Notes under the pieces: model-generated
Told to the model about the DNA's origin: nothing
Database searches by the model: none
Seen by the model: the letters and a program-made list of their open reading frames with translations, nothing else
NCBI GenBank assembly: GCA_000024525.1
Contig: CP001769.1
Location: forward strand, 8,014,758 to 8,078,757
From: Spirosoma linguale DSM 74
Lineage (GTDB): Bacteria; Bacteroidota; Bacteroidia; Cytophagales; Spirosomataceae
Direction: 5' to 3'
DNA: 64,000 nt
In this document: piece by piece, positions 7,485 to 16,266 of the stretch
Layout: every line of letters starts with the position of its first letter
How positions within the stretch are numbered: the first letter of the stretch is position 1
Position numbers and translations under genes: made by a program

Positions 7485-9595
7485 TTATGCTGTGCGTTTT
7501 TGAGATTGGGTTTGGCCCGCCAGTCGGCTTCCGGACCAAACCGGAAATGCATCGACTTGTCGGGTTTTTCGTAGGCCGGATAGTGATAGATGAGCCGGTT
7601 TGTCAGCAGGAAACATACGCTCGAAATCGTTACGGTCAGTGCCAGACGTAGCCAGAGTTGTCGATAAATCGGCGCAAAAGAGGGGAGGGGCTGGATGTTG
7701 ACCGTTTCCCGTTCGTACGGTACGGTGAGTACCAGCCACGTCGCCAGGATGGCGTTTACCGTGATGACCCACTCCGTGAGCAGCCGTTGGGGGTGCCAGT
7801 CGACCAGAGCCCGTTCAAAATTGCCGATGACCATCATCCAGAGCAACACCAGAAAAATAAGCTGCCCTCGCCCGAGCCAGCTGGTCGTGACAATGGACAG
7901 CGGTTCGCGATTGTGCCGACGAATGAGCCCGATAAACAGGAAAAGAACCAGCAGCCAGGTTACGGTAAACCAGCTCGCGGGTGTCATGTGCAGCGAGTCG
8001 ACGCCGGGCAGTCGGCCCAGGTAAGGCGCATCCCACAAAGCAGCCGTGGTCCTGGAAGTACCATCCGGCGAAGCAACTGTCTGTGTCCACACGTCGGGGT
8101 TCAACTGTTCACTCCAGTCTTCAACATTCTTAACCAGATTGACGTACGGAATGGCCAGCCAGACGAAAACGATAGCGACGCCCAATGTCCATTTGCCGCT
8201 TCGGGAAGTCGGTTCCGTTGAGTCTGTATGCATCGGGATTCGGGTTGCCAGAAAGCCCAGCGCCACGACAATAGCAATGCCGTTCACGAAGCCGTAACTC
8301 TGCTCCAGAAAGCTGTGCCAGTTCTGCTGTTGCCAGTTGCTCCAATTGTCGGTGATGGTTTTAAACGCGTCGCTTTCGGGTGAAAGTCCTTTGCCGATCA
8401 GCATACGCGGATTTCCGGGGGCCATCATCAGTTGCTTAACCCACTGAATCCCCGAAAAGCCCAGTCCGCCAATAATACCGCTGATGAGCGATGCCACGGC
8501 AACGGGTAGCAGTTGATTTCGGCGCATCCAGCGGATCATGCCGATAAACGCGCCCGTAATACCTGCCCAGTCGTCGCTGCGGGGTGGGGTCATGCGGAGG
8601 CCTCCGTAGCTGGCGAAGAAGACGCTGCCTAGTACCGGAACGATCAGGAAAAAAAGCAGCCAGCCAGCCGCCATATACACAATAAGCGAGGCCCCATGTC
8701 GGAACTTGCCAAGCCAGTAAAAATAGGCCGTTGCACCCAGCAGCAGCCCGATGATCCAGCCAATGTGCTGTGGATAATCGCTGAACCATTGAGGCCAGTT
8801 ATTGAGAAAATTGGCCGAATCGAAGGCCAGGGCCCCTGTTTCGGGATTGACATAAGCCGGGTCGCCCAGTGGGTAGGTCAGCAGTGAAGCCAGTTTCCGG
8901 TCCAGACCGGCAAGTTGCAGCATAAGCTGAACTAACCGACCCAGCAGCGCACCCAGCCCTGCAAAAAGGGGCAAAAGCAGGCTGTTCTTCTCCTTTCGGT
9001 CGATCAGGTCGTACAAGGCCATCGCCAGCAACGCAACCAGAGCCGCCAGGTAATCGGCATCGAGCCAGTACAGCGGACTCTTGTGCCGAGACCAGGTATG
9101 ATCGGCCGGAAGGCCCGATTGCAACCATTCTACCAGCGGGTCTTCTGCCAAATCCTGAAGAAGCCAGCCACCAAAAAGAAACAAAACGGGTTTGACCAGC
9201 TGAATAAGTCGTTCCCGTTCGGCCACGGCTGCCAACGCCGTTCCGGCTCCACCCAGTGCCGCCCATAAAAAGCCAATGTAAAATAGACCTATGTACCCGA
9301 ACCACTGCGAGGCCGTCTGGCCGCTCTGCGTGTAGGCGATGACCTGCATGTAGGAAATGGAGCCGCCAAAGCCCCAGCCAATGGCTCCGAAAAACGCAAA
9401 ATAAAGAACGCGCTGCCGCCAGTCGGCCCGCCCCGACAGCAGGGGGACGACAATAGCTGCGAGGCATCCGGCAAAGGCGGCTCCGTACTCGTGGCCGAAA
9501 TTGCCCCGAATGCCCCAGCCAATGGACAAGGCAAGGCCAGTCAGCAGGACGGCACCGAACCGCCAGCCAGGCGATTGTGTAGTAGAAAGGCGCAT
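7481..9595 (-). CDS. Large polytopic membrane protein of unknown function
   Basis: A 704-residue protein with many hydrophobic segments, first at about 13-32 and then through most of the length. A hydrophilic stretch around 495-545 may be an exported loop. The start is rich in Gly and aromatic residues (GWGIRGNFGHEYGAAFAGCL, then GAIGWGFGGSISYMQVIAYT). I do not recognise a named family; the pattern resembles neither a standard MFS transporter nor an ABC permease. It sits between the aldolase gene (9 bases upstream from its coding end) and the glycerophosphodiesterase gene (four-base overlap). It is therefore surely co-expressed with them, and transport of the operon's substrate or product is a natural but unproven role. 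Confidence 0.7.
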   Translation of the reverse strand: MRLSTTQSPGWRFGAVLLTGLALSIGWGIRGNFGHEYGAAFAGCLAAIVVPLLSGRADWRQRVLYFAFFGAIGWGFGGSISYMQVIAYTQSGQTASQWFGYIGLFYIGFLWAALGGAGTALAAVAERERLIQLVKPVLFLFGGWLLQDLAEDPLVEWLQSGLPADHTWSRHKSPLYWLDADYLAALVALLAMALYDLIDRKEKNSLLLPLFAGLGALLGRLVQLMLQLAGLDRKLASLLTYPLGDPAYVNPETGALAFDSANFLNNWPQWFSDYPQHIGWIIGLLLGATAYFYWLGKFRHGASLIVYMAAGWLLFFLIVPVLGSVFFASYGGLRMTPPRSDDWAGITGAFIGMIRWMRRNQLLPVAVASLISGIIGGLGFSGIQWVKQLMMAPGNPRMLIGKGLSPESDAFKTITDNWSNWQQQNWHSFLEQSYGFVNGIAIVVALGFLATRIPMHTDSTEPTSRSGKWTLGVAIVFVWLAIPYVNLVKNVEDWSEQLNPDVWTQTVASPDGTSRTTAALWDAPYLGRLPGVDSLHMTPASWFTVTWLLVLFLFIGLIRRHNREPLSIVTTSWLGRGQLIFLVLLWMMVIGNFERALVDWHPQRLLTEWVITVNAILATWLVLTVPYERETVNIQPLPSFAPIYRQLWLRLALTVTISSVCFLLTNRLIYHYPAYEKPDKSMHFRFGPEADWRAKPNLKNAQHK

Positions 9596-9604
9596 GATCT
9601 GTGG

Positions 9605-10429
9605 TTAAATAACGGGCATCCCGACCAGCTCCGGCCCCTGATGGTCGCCTACGGCTTCCCGAATAACGGACAGGTCGTGGCGAAGACGCTGGCTGAAGAG
9701 CGCAATGTCGAAACTATGCACGATGATGTTGACGCCCTCGTTTATCCACTTTATCTGGCGTTCGGGTTCCAGCGAAAAATGAATGCCGATGGACAGTCCT
9801 TTCGAACGGGCGGTGTGAATAATGGTGCGAACGGCCGCATCGAAGTCGGGGTGGTCGTACTGCTCCGGTAAGCCCAGACTGACCGATAAATCGTGGGGAC
9901 CGATGAACACGGCATCGAGACCCGGCACCGACAACAGCTCGTCCAGCCGATTCAGCGCGGGTACGCTTTCTATATTGGCAATGCACAACTGATCGGCGTT
10001 ATAAGCCGTGATATATGCCTGCATATCGGCCGACAGAATTTCGGTACCATTCAGCACATTGGCTAACCGTTCGCCTTTTAGCGGTCGGTACTTGGTCGCG
10101 CCCACCAGCTCCCGAACCTGCTCTGCCGATTCGAGGTATGGGGCTACAACGCCAATGGCCCCGCCATCAATTACCTGACAGGCCCGGAATGGGTCGGGAC
10201 TGGGTATCCGGACGATGGGCGTAATTCCGTAGGCCCGGAACTGCTGGCAAAGCGTAGCCAGTTCGGCCCGGTCCATTGGAATGTGTTCAGTGTCTAAAAA
10301 GACGAAGTCCAGTCCGACCTGCTGAACGGCTTTCGGCCACATGGGTGCAGTCGACGTGATGCAGGTGCCATAAACACGCTGGCCCTGTTGTAATTTTTGA
10401 CGGAGACTCGGGTGGGTTGATCCCTTCAT
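9605..10429 (-). CDS. HpcH/HpaI-family aldolase (2-keto-3-deoxy acid type)
   Basis: About 274 residues with the HpcH/HpaI TIM-barrel signatures. FVFLDTEHIPMDRAE is near residue 45 and PIVRIPSPDPF near 75. LCIANIESVPALNRLDEL carries the metal-binding Glu, and AVFIGPHDLSVSLGLP carries the metal-binding Asp. Members split 2-keto-3-deoxy sugar acids, such as 2-keto-3-deoxyrhamnonate or dehydroglucarate, into pyruvate and an aldehyde; the exact substrate is not readable from sequence. No signal peptide, so it is cytoplasmic. I start at the ATG at 10429 rather than the GTG three codons earlier. It is the only evident cytoplasmic catabolic enzyme of the operon, which hints that an acidic sugar is consumed. 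Confidence 0.87.
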   Translation of the reverse strand: MKGSTHPSLRQKLQQGQRVYGTCITSTAPMWPKAVQQVGLDFVFLDTEHIPMDRAELATLCQQFRAYGITPIVRIPSPDPFRACQVIDGGAIGVVAPYLESAEQVRELVGATKYRPLKGERLANVLNGTEILSADMQAYITAYNADQLCIANIESVPALNRLDELLSVPGLDAVFIGPHDLSVSLGLPEQYDHPDFDAAVRTIIHTARSKGLSIGIHFSLEPERQIKWINEGVNIIVHSFDIALFSQRLRHDLSVIREAVGDHQGPELVGMPVI

Positions 10430-10483
10430 ATTGACCACGGATTACACGGATAGTTGATGGCTAACTACGCCTAGTCGCACGGA

Positions 10484-12715
10484 TTACCGGCTTAGCGGAG
10501 CACTGATCACGCCCAGGTAGCGGCCCATCCAGTAAGGAAGCAGCCAGATGTCGCCCGCACTGTGTTCCGATGCGCCGTTGCCGTGTGTGCGGTCCAGCGC
10601 AAATGTGTTGCCGTTGTGCCGTTGAATGGGCCGTTCGGCGGGTGAGAGCACTTCTTTGGTAGTTTGCCCCCGAAAGTTATCGGCCAGCTGCTCAATATCT
10701 TCCCGGTGACTGTTGCGGATTTCCCAGTCGATCAGGTCGAGCGGGTGCTCCCTCAAGTACCAGGCGGCTTCGTTGAGGTCAAACGTTTTGGTGCCGGTCA
10801 GGGCCGTAAAAATATTCCAGGCACCGTCTTTTTCGGGCCGTTCAATTTCCCAGTGGTCGAGTATCGCCTTTTTGTAATTGGCTTTCAGGGTATCGTTGAG
10901 CGCATAGCGGTACAGCCCCCAGTAACCCACAAAGTACATTTCATCGTCGGAGTGGTTCCAGCCGTCCGACATGTGCTTACTGTGTTCATCGGCATCGTCC
11001 GACGCCTTCCCGATCACCCGCATGGGGCGCATCATATTTTCCAGGTAGCCGTGTTTCTGCATCAGCTCAAAGGCCTTTTTGCGGTACTTTTCCTTTTTGG
11101 TGAAATGGTAGGCCGTTTGCAGCATGGCGATGATGTTAGACGAGTTCAGCTTGCGGTCGCCCACGTTGACGGGAAACGCGTTGACATAGTCGGGGTTCCA
11201 TTTGCCCCAGAGCGTTGGCTTGCCGTTGAAGTCGATCAGGTACAGGTCGTGGCTCAGGATATGGCTCATGACAGTGTCGATGAGGGTAATGGCCCGGCGT
11301 TGCATCGGCTTGTCGTCGACCAGTTCGGCCATGGCCCCGAAGGCGAAAATATGCCCGATCACTTCGTCGCTGCTGGTGGTCGATTTCCAGTCCCAGCCGG
11401 GCTGGGGCGAATGCTGCCAGCGTTCGGGGTCGCTGAGCCGGGCAATGTAGCCCGCCCGCTCAAACGACCGCGCCGGAAAGCCGGGTACGGGATTGATGGT
11501 ATACAGCCGCTCCATGGCATCGAGCGATTCGCGGCAGTTTTGCAGGGCGTCTTTTTCTTTCGTAACGGCGTAGCGGAAGATTTCTCCCGCCAGATACATG
11601 GACGTCCACAAGCCGTCGTTGTCCGAATCGGCCAGGTAGCCCGTTGCCAGATTTCCTTTCTCCAGCCCATCCAGCGAGGCATTGAAGCCATTTCGGATGT
11701 GACGGGTCCGCACCTGTTCTTCGTAAAATACGGCTTTGTCGTGAAGGGTCATGGATTTGGTGACCAGCTCGGCTACACCCGCTGTGGTGAGCACCAGAAC
11801 GCTGTTTTTAGGTCCGGCAGCAAGTTGTGTGACCTCATTACCCGGCAACCAGCGTTCGCCGTTGTAGTAATTGAATTTTCCATCCGGCCGCAGGGAAAAC
11901 GCGCCTTTGGTGGAGCCGAACCAGAGCTGCCCGTTTATGTCGGCCACGGCTGTTAGCTCGGTCCAGGGTAGTTTCCGGTGGATACCCCCGATCTGGGTTT
12001 TTGTGAGCGGGTCGAACTCCAGGTAGCCGTCGGTGGTGCCAATAACCACTTTTTTGCCCTGACTGGTCAGGTCGAAGGCGGTGAAGTTCTCTCCGTGCAG
12101 CACGTTGGTGAGTTTGTACCCCTTCTCGGAAAGGGTGTACAGACCCTTTTTGCCCAATACCCAGAACAGACCGGTCGCTGACTGGTACCGCATCCCGATC
12201 ACCTGATCATCGGGCAATGCGCCTTTCCACAGTACCGATGTTTCCCTTACCAGATGCAGGGCTTTCCCGTCCGAAACGAGGAAGGTGAAGGTAGCACCAC
12301 CCACAAATAACTGCGCCTGCGGTAGCTGGTGTTGGGCATAGAGTTTTCCGGCCCAGGCATTGCTCAGCACCGCCTGATCGTCGAGGTAAACGAGTTGCTG
12401 GTCGTAGGTGCCTACCGCAGCCAGTTTTCGATCCTGCAAAGGGCGATAGGTGCGGTCGGGTTGCAGGGTGCCGGGAATGAGAAACTGCCCGCCGTGGGGA
12501 TGCAGCAGCCCATCGGTACTCATGAGCTGAACCACCCCGTTACGGTCGCAGGCTAGACTCGTGAGTTTGCCGGTTGTTTTCTCCGAATAATATTTGATGC
12601 TGTACGTCTGGCCGAAGGGTTTGTCCTGGTAAACCGACTGGGCCATCAGGCTCAGGCCGGGGGAAAGAACGGCAAGGAAGAAGAAAAGGAATCGGGCGAA
12701 ATAGCAGTTTTGCAT
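10484..12715 (-). CDS. Exported propeller plus helical-domain protein (paralogue 2)
   Basis: A 743-residue protein with a signal peptide (about 1-25, ending LSLMAQ). Residues about 45-330 form repeated strands of a two-component-regulator-propeller type, with units such as LTAVADINGQLWFGSTKGAF. The rest, about 340-743, is helix-rich with a toroid look: SDNDGLWTSMYLAGEIFRYA, TSSDEVIGHIFAFG and a terminal LLPYWMGRYLG. The same order and phrases recur in the neighbour at 12756-15017, so the two are paralogues by tandem duplication. The helical part resembles (alpha/alpha)6 glycan-processing folds, but I cannot name a family and no catalytic residues are certain. Unlike true hybrid sensors there is no kinase domain. 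Confidence 0.75.
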   Translation of the reverse strand: MQNCYFARFLFFFLAVLSPGLSLMAQSVYQDKPFGQTYSIKYYSEKTTGKLTSLACDRNGVVQLMSTDGLLHPHGGQFLIPGTLQPDRTYRPLQDRKLAAVGTYDQQLVYLDDQAVLSNAWAGKLYAQHQLPQAQLFVGGATFTFLVSDGKALHLVRETSVLWKGALPDDQVIGMRYQSATGLFWVLGKKGLYTLSEKGYKLTNVLHGENFTAFDLTSQGKKVVIGTTDGYLEFDPLTKTQIGGIHRKLPWTELTAVADINGQLWFGSTKGAFSLRPDGKFNYYNGERWLPGNEVTQLAAGPKNSVLVLTTAGVAELVTKSMTLHDKAVFYEEQVRTRHIRNGFNASLDGLEKGNLATGYLADSDNDGLWTSMYLAGEIFRYAVTKEKDALQNCRESLDAMERLYTINPVPGFPARSFERAGYIARLSDPERWQHSPQPGWDWKSTTSSDEVIGHIFAFGAMAELVDDKPMQRRAITLIDTVMSHILSHDLYLIDFNGKPTLWGKWNPDYVNAFPVNVGDRKLNSSNIIAMLQTAYHFTKKEKYRKKAFELMQKHGYLENMMRPMRVIGKASDDADEHSKHMSDGWNHSDDEMYFVGYWGLYRYALNDTLKANYKKAILDHWEIERPEKDGAWNIFTALTGTKTFDLNEAAWYLREHPLDLIDWEIRNSHREDIEQLADNFRGQTTKEVLSPAERPIQRHNGNTFALDRTHGNGASEHSAGDIWLLPYWMGRYLGVISAPLSR

Positions 12716-12755
12716 AAGAATTGGGTAATCGGTTACGGATTATTGTGAGCAGGTT

Positions 12756-15017
12756 TTAGCGAATCATGGTTAAATAACGGCCCATCCAGTACGGTAGTAG
12801 CCAGAAGACAGGTTCTCGTTCAATATCGGGTGTGCCATTTACGGCCGCCCAGGGGTTTTTGTCCCAGCGTACCACGGTGCGAATGCTGGCCGGGGGGAGT
12901 TTGTCCACCTGAAGTTCGTCCAGTACGGGTGTTCGTATCAGTTTTACATCCTCGCGTCTGGTGTGGTCAACCGTCCAGTTGACCAGGTCGAGGGGCGTAT
13001 CGACCAGGAAATTGACGGATGGTATGAGTTCCACCTGCTTATTTCGGGAGTAACAATACAAAAAATTGATCAGCGGGTTTTTGTCAGCCCGGCGTTTTGT
13101 CAACCACGTGTCCATGTGGTTCTCGTAGAAGGCCCGGAGTTTAGGGTCTTTCTCGCAGCGAATCAGGATTGGATACACATAAGCCGCCAGAATCACATCG
13201 AAGTAAATGAACCAGGCCGGATTCTGCCGACTAATGTTAGCCATATTGGCCAAATACCCTTCCCGGTCGATCAACCGGCGGTAGTGATGCTCGTAAGTGA
13301 CGTTGCCGGTTGTGTAGTAGGCCAGTTTGAGAAAGGCCAGCAACTCCATCGAATTCTGGTTGCGGTCGGGTGCCCAGTCCGGGTCGCGGTTCAACAAATC
13401 CGGCGACCATACGCCCCAGCGGGTAGGCGTACCGTCAATGTCTGTCAGGGTGAAGTTATGGGCGATCAGGTGATTTACCAATCGGGAAATATGCGCCCGA
13501 ACAACTTTCTTTTCGGCTTCGTCGGCAACCAGTTCGTAGTAGAAATAGTAGCCCATCATATGGCCGCAAAGCTCATCGCTGCTGGTATCGCCTTTCCAGA
13601 GCCATTTGCCATCTTTCGATTTTCGCCAGCGTACGGAAACGGGTTTGAATCGGGGTTCTTTCACCAATTCGTCGGCCCGTTCCCGGTCGGTGAAGGTGCG
13701 GTTGCCATCGTCGATTTCCGTCCAGTCTGCCGGAACGACCGTGCGGGCAAAGAAGCCGTCGGTTCCGGTTACTTCCTGAAGTAATTGCAGAAACTGAAAG
13801 GCTTTCCGGGCTTTTCCCTTCGCATCCGGAGCCTTCGTAGCTGCGTACCGGAAGCATTCCATGGCCAGGTAGTTACTGGTATATTCGCCATCGTTATCGT
13901 CGTCGTCGGGTGCCCAGGTGCTAACATCGCCGGGGGTTGTCAAGCGACATTGTCCGGCAATCCAGGGCGCGCGAATATGCCGTTTCATGAGCACATCGTA
14001 GAAATAGTCCTGCTTGCCAGCCAGTGTCATGGACTTCTTTCGAATGGCGCTGACCCCTTTTTCGGTAGCAATCCAGGCGGTGCCCTGCGCATCGAACGCC
14101 ATGTCGTTTACGTGATCGTCCAGCAGCCACCGGCGCGTGAACCGCAGGGAATGACTGCCGTCTGGCCGATAGCGCACAATGCCTACCTCCGTACCCACCC
14201 ACATACTCCCATCCGGCGACTGCTCTACGCAGCGCACAAAGATGGACGGAATACCCTGTTGCGGGGTAAGCGCCCGGCTTTTTTTGCCCTGTGTCAGCAC
14301 CGTTACGCCCCCCAGGCCACCAACCCAGAGATTCCGGCGGCCATCAAAGGCAATGCCTCTCACGGAGGCACTCAACAAATCATCATTTTTCTGAAATACC
14401 CTGGTACCGGCATCGGTAGCATGATAAAGCCCAACATCGGTAGCTACCCACAAGCCACCGCTGCCATCGGAAATTGCCTGTCGAATAGAGCGGGGTAACC
14501 GATAGGCTTTTTTCTGACATGCCTGATCTGTAATAAGCCATACGCCCTGTGGCCCGAGGGCATAGGTTCCTTCCCGCGACGGACAAATGGCCGAAACGGG
14601 CGAATCAGGGCCTGTAATACGCTCAAGTGTCCGGTCTTTGTACTTATAGAGGCCATTCCAGGTGCCCAGCCAGACAGCCGACTTCGTATCGACCGCTACT
14701 GCATAAACAGGTCCGTTATCCATTCCCGGAACGGGAAGCCAGTTGGACTGATTCACTTTTTTCTGGAATACACCCGAGGCTGTAGCAATCCAGACGGTAG
14801 ACTGGTGGTCTACGACAAGGCTGCGGACATCTATATCGCTTCCGGCGGCACCAATTGGGTAAGCCTCGTGGTATTCCTGCTCAAAGGGCTGGTCGACGTA
14901 TACGCCGGAGAGCGGTATACGTTTCTGACCCAGCGAACGGCCGGGCCAACAGCCGCCGATCAGCAGCCCCGCAGCACAGAGCATAGCCCATTGATAAACG
15001 GATCGGTACAGCTTCAT
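12756..15017 (-). CDS. Propeller plus helical-domain lipoprotein (paralogue 1)
   Basis: About 753 residues. From the ATG at 15017, the N-terminus MKLYRSVYQWAML leads to LLIGGC, a plausible lipobox, so it is likely a lipoprotein. The upstream TTG start would only add five residues. Propeller repeats span about 50-330 (AVWLGTWNGLYKYKDRTLE, GGLWVATDVGLYHAT, NLWVGGLGGVTVL). A helical domain follows with DDNDGEYTSNYLAMECFRYA, TSSDELCGHMMGYYFYYEL and the end LLPYWMGRYLTMI. These match its downstream paralogue at equivalent places. It is the first gene of the leftward operon, with the next gene 40 bases on, and its promoter must lie in the 0.5 kb region shared with the ECF sigma gene. Function unknown; a surface carbohydrate-active role is inferred. 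Confidence 0.75.
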   Translation of the reverse strand: MKLYRSVYQWAMLCAAGLLIGGCWPGRSLGQKRIPLSGVYVDQPFEQEYHEAYPIGAAGSDIDVRSLVVDHQSTVWIATASGVFQKKVNQSNWLPVPGMDNGPVYAVAVDTKSAVWLGTWNGLYKYKDRTLERITGPDSPVSAICPSREGTYALGPQGVWLITDQACQKKAYRLPRSIRQAISDGSGGLWVATDVGLYHATDAGTRVFQKNDDLLSASVRGIAFDGRRNLWVGGLGGVTVLTQGKKSRALTPQQGIPSIFVRCVEQSPDGSMWVGTEVGIVRYRPDGSHSLRFTRRWLLDDHVNDMAFDAQGTAWIATEKGVSAIRKKSMTLAGKQDYFYDVLMKRHIRAPWIAGQCRLTTPGDVSTWAPDDDDNDGEYTSNYLAMECFRYAATKAPDAKGKARKAFQFLQLLQEVTGTDGFFARTVVPADWTEIDDGNRTFTDRERADELVKEPRFKPVSVRWRKSKDGKWLWKGDTSSDELCGHMMGYYFYYELVADEAEKKVVRAHISRLVNHLIAHNFTLTDIDGTPTRWGVWSPDLLNRDPDWAPDRNQNSMELLAFLKLAYYTTGNVTYEHHYRRLIDREGYLANMANISRQNPAWFIYFDVILAAYVYPILIRCEKDPKLRAFYENHMDTWLTKRRADKNPLINFLYCYSRNKQVELIPSVNFLVDTPLDLVNWTVDHTRREDVKLIRTPVLDELQVDKLPPASIRTVVRWDKNPWAAVNGTPDIEREPVFWLLPYWMGRYLTMIR

Positions 15018-15370
15018 TGGGAGTGTGTGCAAACGAATAGATTGACTTTAGGCACAGGGGTCAATTATCTATACGCCATCGCAGCTGCATCGGACTATCC
15101 ATACGGGGGTAAATTTTACGTTTACCGGGCCTGATGATCCAGATCCGATGGTTAATCAAGGATGAATAAATTGTTATTTTATTGGGTAATGCCTCAAAAT
15201 ACGCCTGTAAATAAAGCGCTGATAGTAAGCGGTTAAGAAAAGTAGTTGCGGATTTAGATTATGTGAATATAAAATTGGCGCAGTTTGCGCAAATAGAGGG
15301 TATTAATACGCAAAGTGCGAAGATTTATTGAAATATCGTGCTCTATATTTGTTTCGAAGATCGGGAGAAA

Positions 15371-15387
15371 GCCAAATATAATTTGGC
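15371..15387. promoter_or_regulatory. Palindromic operator-like site 1
   Basis: GCCAAATATAATTTGGC: two perfect 7-base arms around ATA, upstream of the ECF sigma gene. It shares the core CCAAAT-3 nt-ATTTGG with site 2, 86 bp centre to centre. Confidence 0.5.
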
Positions 15388-15455
15388 GATGTGAGGGTAT
15401 GTGAATGCGAGATTGTTAGTTCTTGGTCAATTATATACGAAATGTTTGGCAAATG

Positions 15456-15474
15456 ATCCAAATTATATTTGGAT
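15456..15474. promoter_or_regulatory. Palindromic operator-like site 2
   Basis: ATCCAAATTATATTTGGAT: two perfect 8-base arms around TAT. It contains TATATTTG, a possible -7 box, so a bound protein would cover a promoter reading toward the sigma gene. Confidence 0.5.
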
Positions 15475-15542
15475 ATATGTCAGAATCATAGTGGAAAATT
15501 CGTAGTCCTTAGTTTACCCAACCCTTACCACAAGCCTCCCCC

Positions 15543-16085
15543 ATGAACAGCACCTATCCTCTTGAATCCATCCTTGGCAGCGTCATTCAGGGCGACCAGG
15601 CTGCATTTGCAAAACTCTACCGGCATTACCGTTTGCCAGCCCTCAAATTCTGCCTGTATCTGGTAAAGGACCAGGAGGAGGCCGAGAATATGATTCATGA
15701 CGTATTCATAAAAATCTGGGAGCGACGTGCCCAAATTAATCCAGGGCTGAACTTCAATTCCTATTTATTTACCTGCCTTCGAAATATGGCGTTCGATTAC
15801 CTGAAGCAGGTTGAAAAAAGCCAGCTCCTCCGGCAACGCTATATGGAACAGATGCAGAGCGTTCCGGAAGAGCCCGACGATCAGGAAGCCCGCCTTCAGC
15901 AGCTCGAAGTAGCGATCAGCTCGCTTTCCGAAAAGCGAAAGATGATTTTACTCCTGAATGTAGAGGGCGGTAAGTCGTATCAGGAGATTGCCGAAATGCT
16001 GCGTATTTCAAAAAACACCGTTAAAAATCAGCTAGTAAAAGCAAAACAGCTCCTGCGCGAAAAGCTCGATTTCGCGATCTCTTAA
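15543..16085 (+). CDS. ECF RNA polymerase sigma factor (SusC/D-associated type)
   Basis: A 180-residue sigma-70-like factor. Region 2 (about 12-85) has FAKLYRHYRLPALKFCLYLV, EAENMIHDVFIKIWERR and NFNSYLFTCLRNMAFDYLK. Region 4 (about 120-172) has LSEKRKMILLLNVEGGKSYQ and EIAEMLRISKNTVKNQLVKA. It is of normal length and has no extra domain. It heads a rightward group: anti-sigma stub, SusC, SusD, ceramidase-like and PqaA-like genes. Such sigma factors normally switch on an adjacent SusC/D pair when a FecR anti-sigma senses a loaded SusC. Here no full FecR gene is present, so control must differ. Confidence 0.92.
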   Translation: MNSTYPLESILGSVIQGDQAAFAKLYRHYRLPALKFCLYLVKDQEEAENMIHDVFIKIWERRAQINPGLNFNSYLFTCLRNMAFDYLKQVEKSQLLRQRYMEQMQSVPEEPDDQEARLQQLEVAISSLSEKRKMILLLNVEGGKSYQEIAEMLRISKNTVKNQLVKAKQLLREKLDFAIS

Positions 16086-16266
16086 ATACCTATATAGGTA
16101 CCCGGTTCATATTTAATGTAGCATCCTGCTGTCCCCTACATCATTAATACCTTGAAGTAGCAAGTACTGGTTGTTCCCTGCTCGTTGAAAAAATAAGTGG
16201 CTTACGGATAGTCCTTTATATGATGTTGCCAGTAATACAGGCAAACCAGCTAAAGGTTACGATACA

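Larger units (their letters stand above)
15033..15542. promoter_or_regulatory. Divergent control region between propeller operon and ECF sigma operon
   Basis: About 510 AT-rich bases without a credible gene. Besides the two CCAAAT-type palindromes listed separately, it holds TTTGCGCAAA (15284-15293) and a twice-used TATGTGAAT. TATATTTG at 15464-15471 fits the Bacteroidota -7 pattern TAnnTTTG about 70 bases before the sigma start, but no TTG stands at the usual 19-21 base distance upstream. Confidence 0.5.

Noticed and set aside
10771..10781. CAAACGTTTTG as another LacI operator
   Set aside because: It is not a perfect palindrome and lies inside coding sequence.
10664..11956. 430-codon open frame on the plus strand
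   Set aside because: It lies fully inside the propeller/helical gene on the minus strand and has no family features, only a codon-bias shadow.
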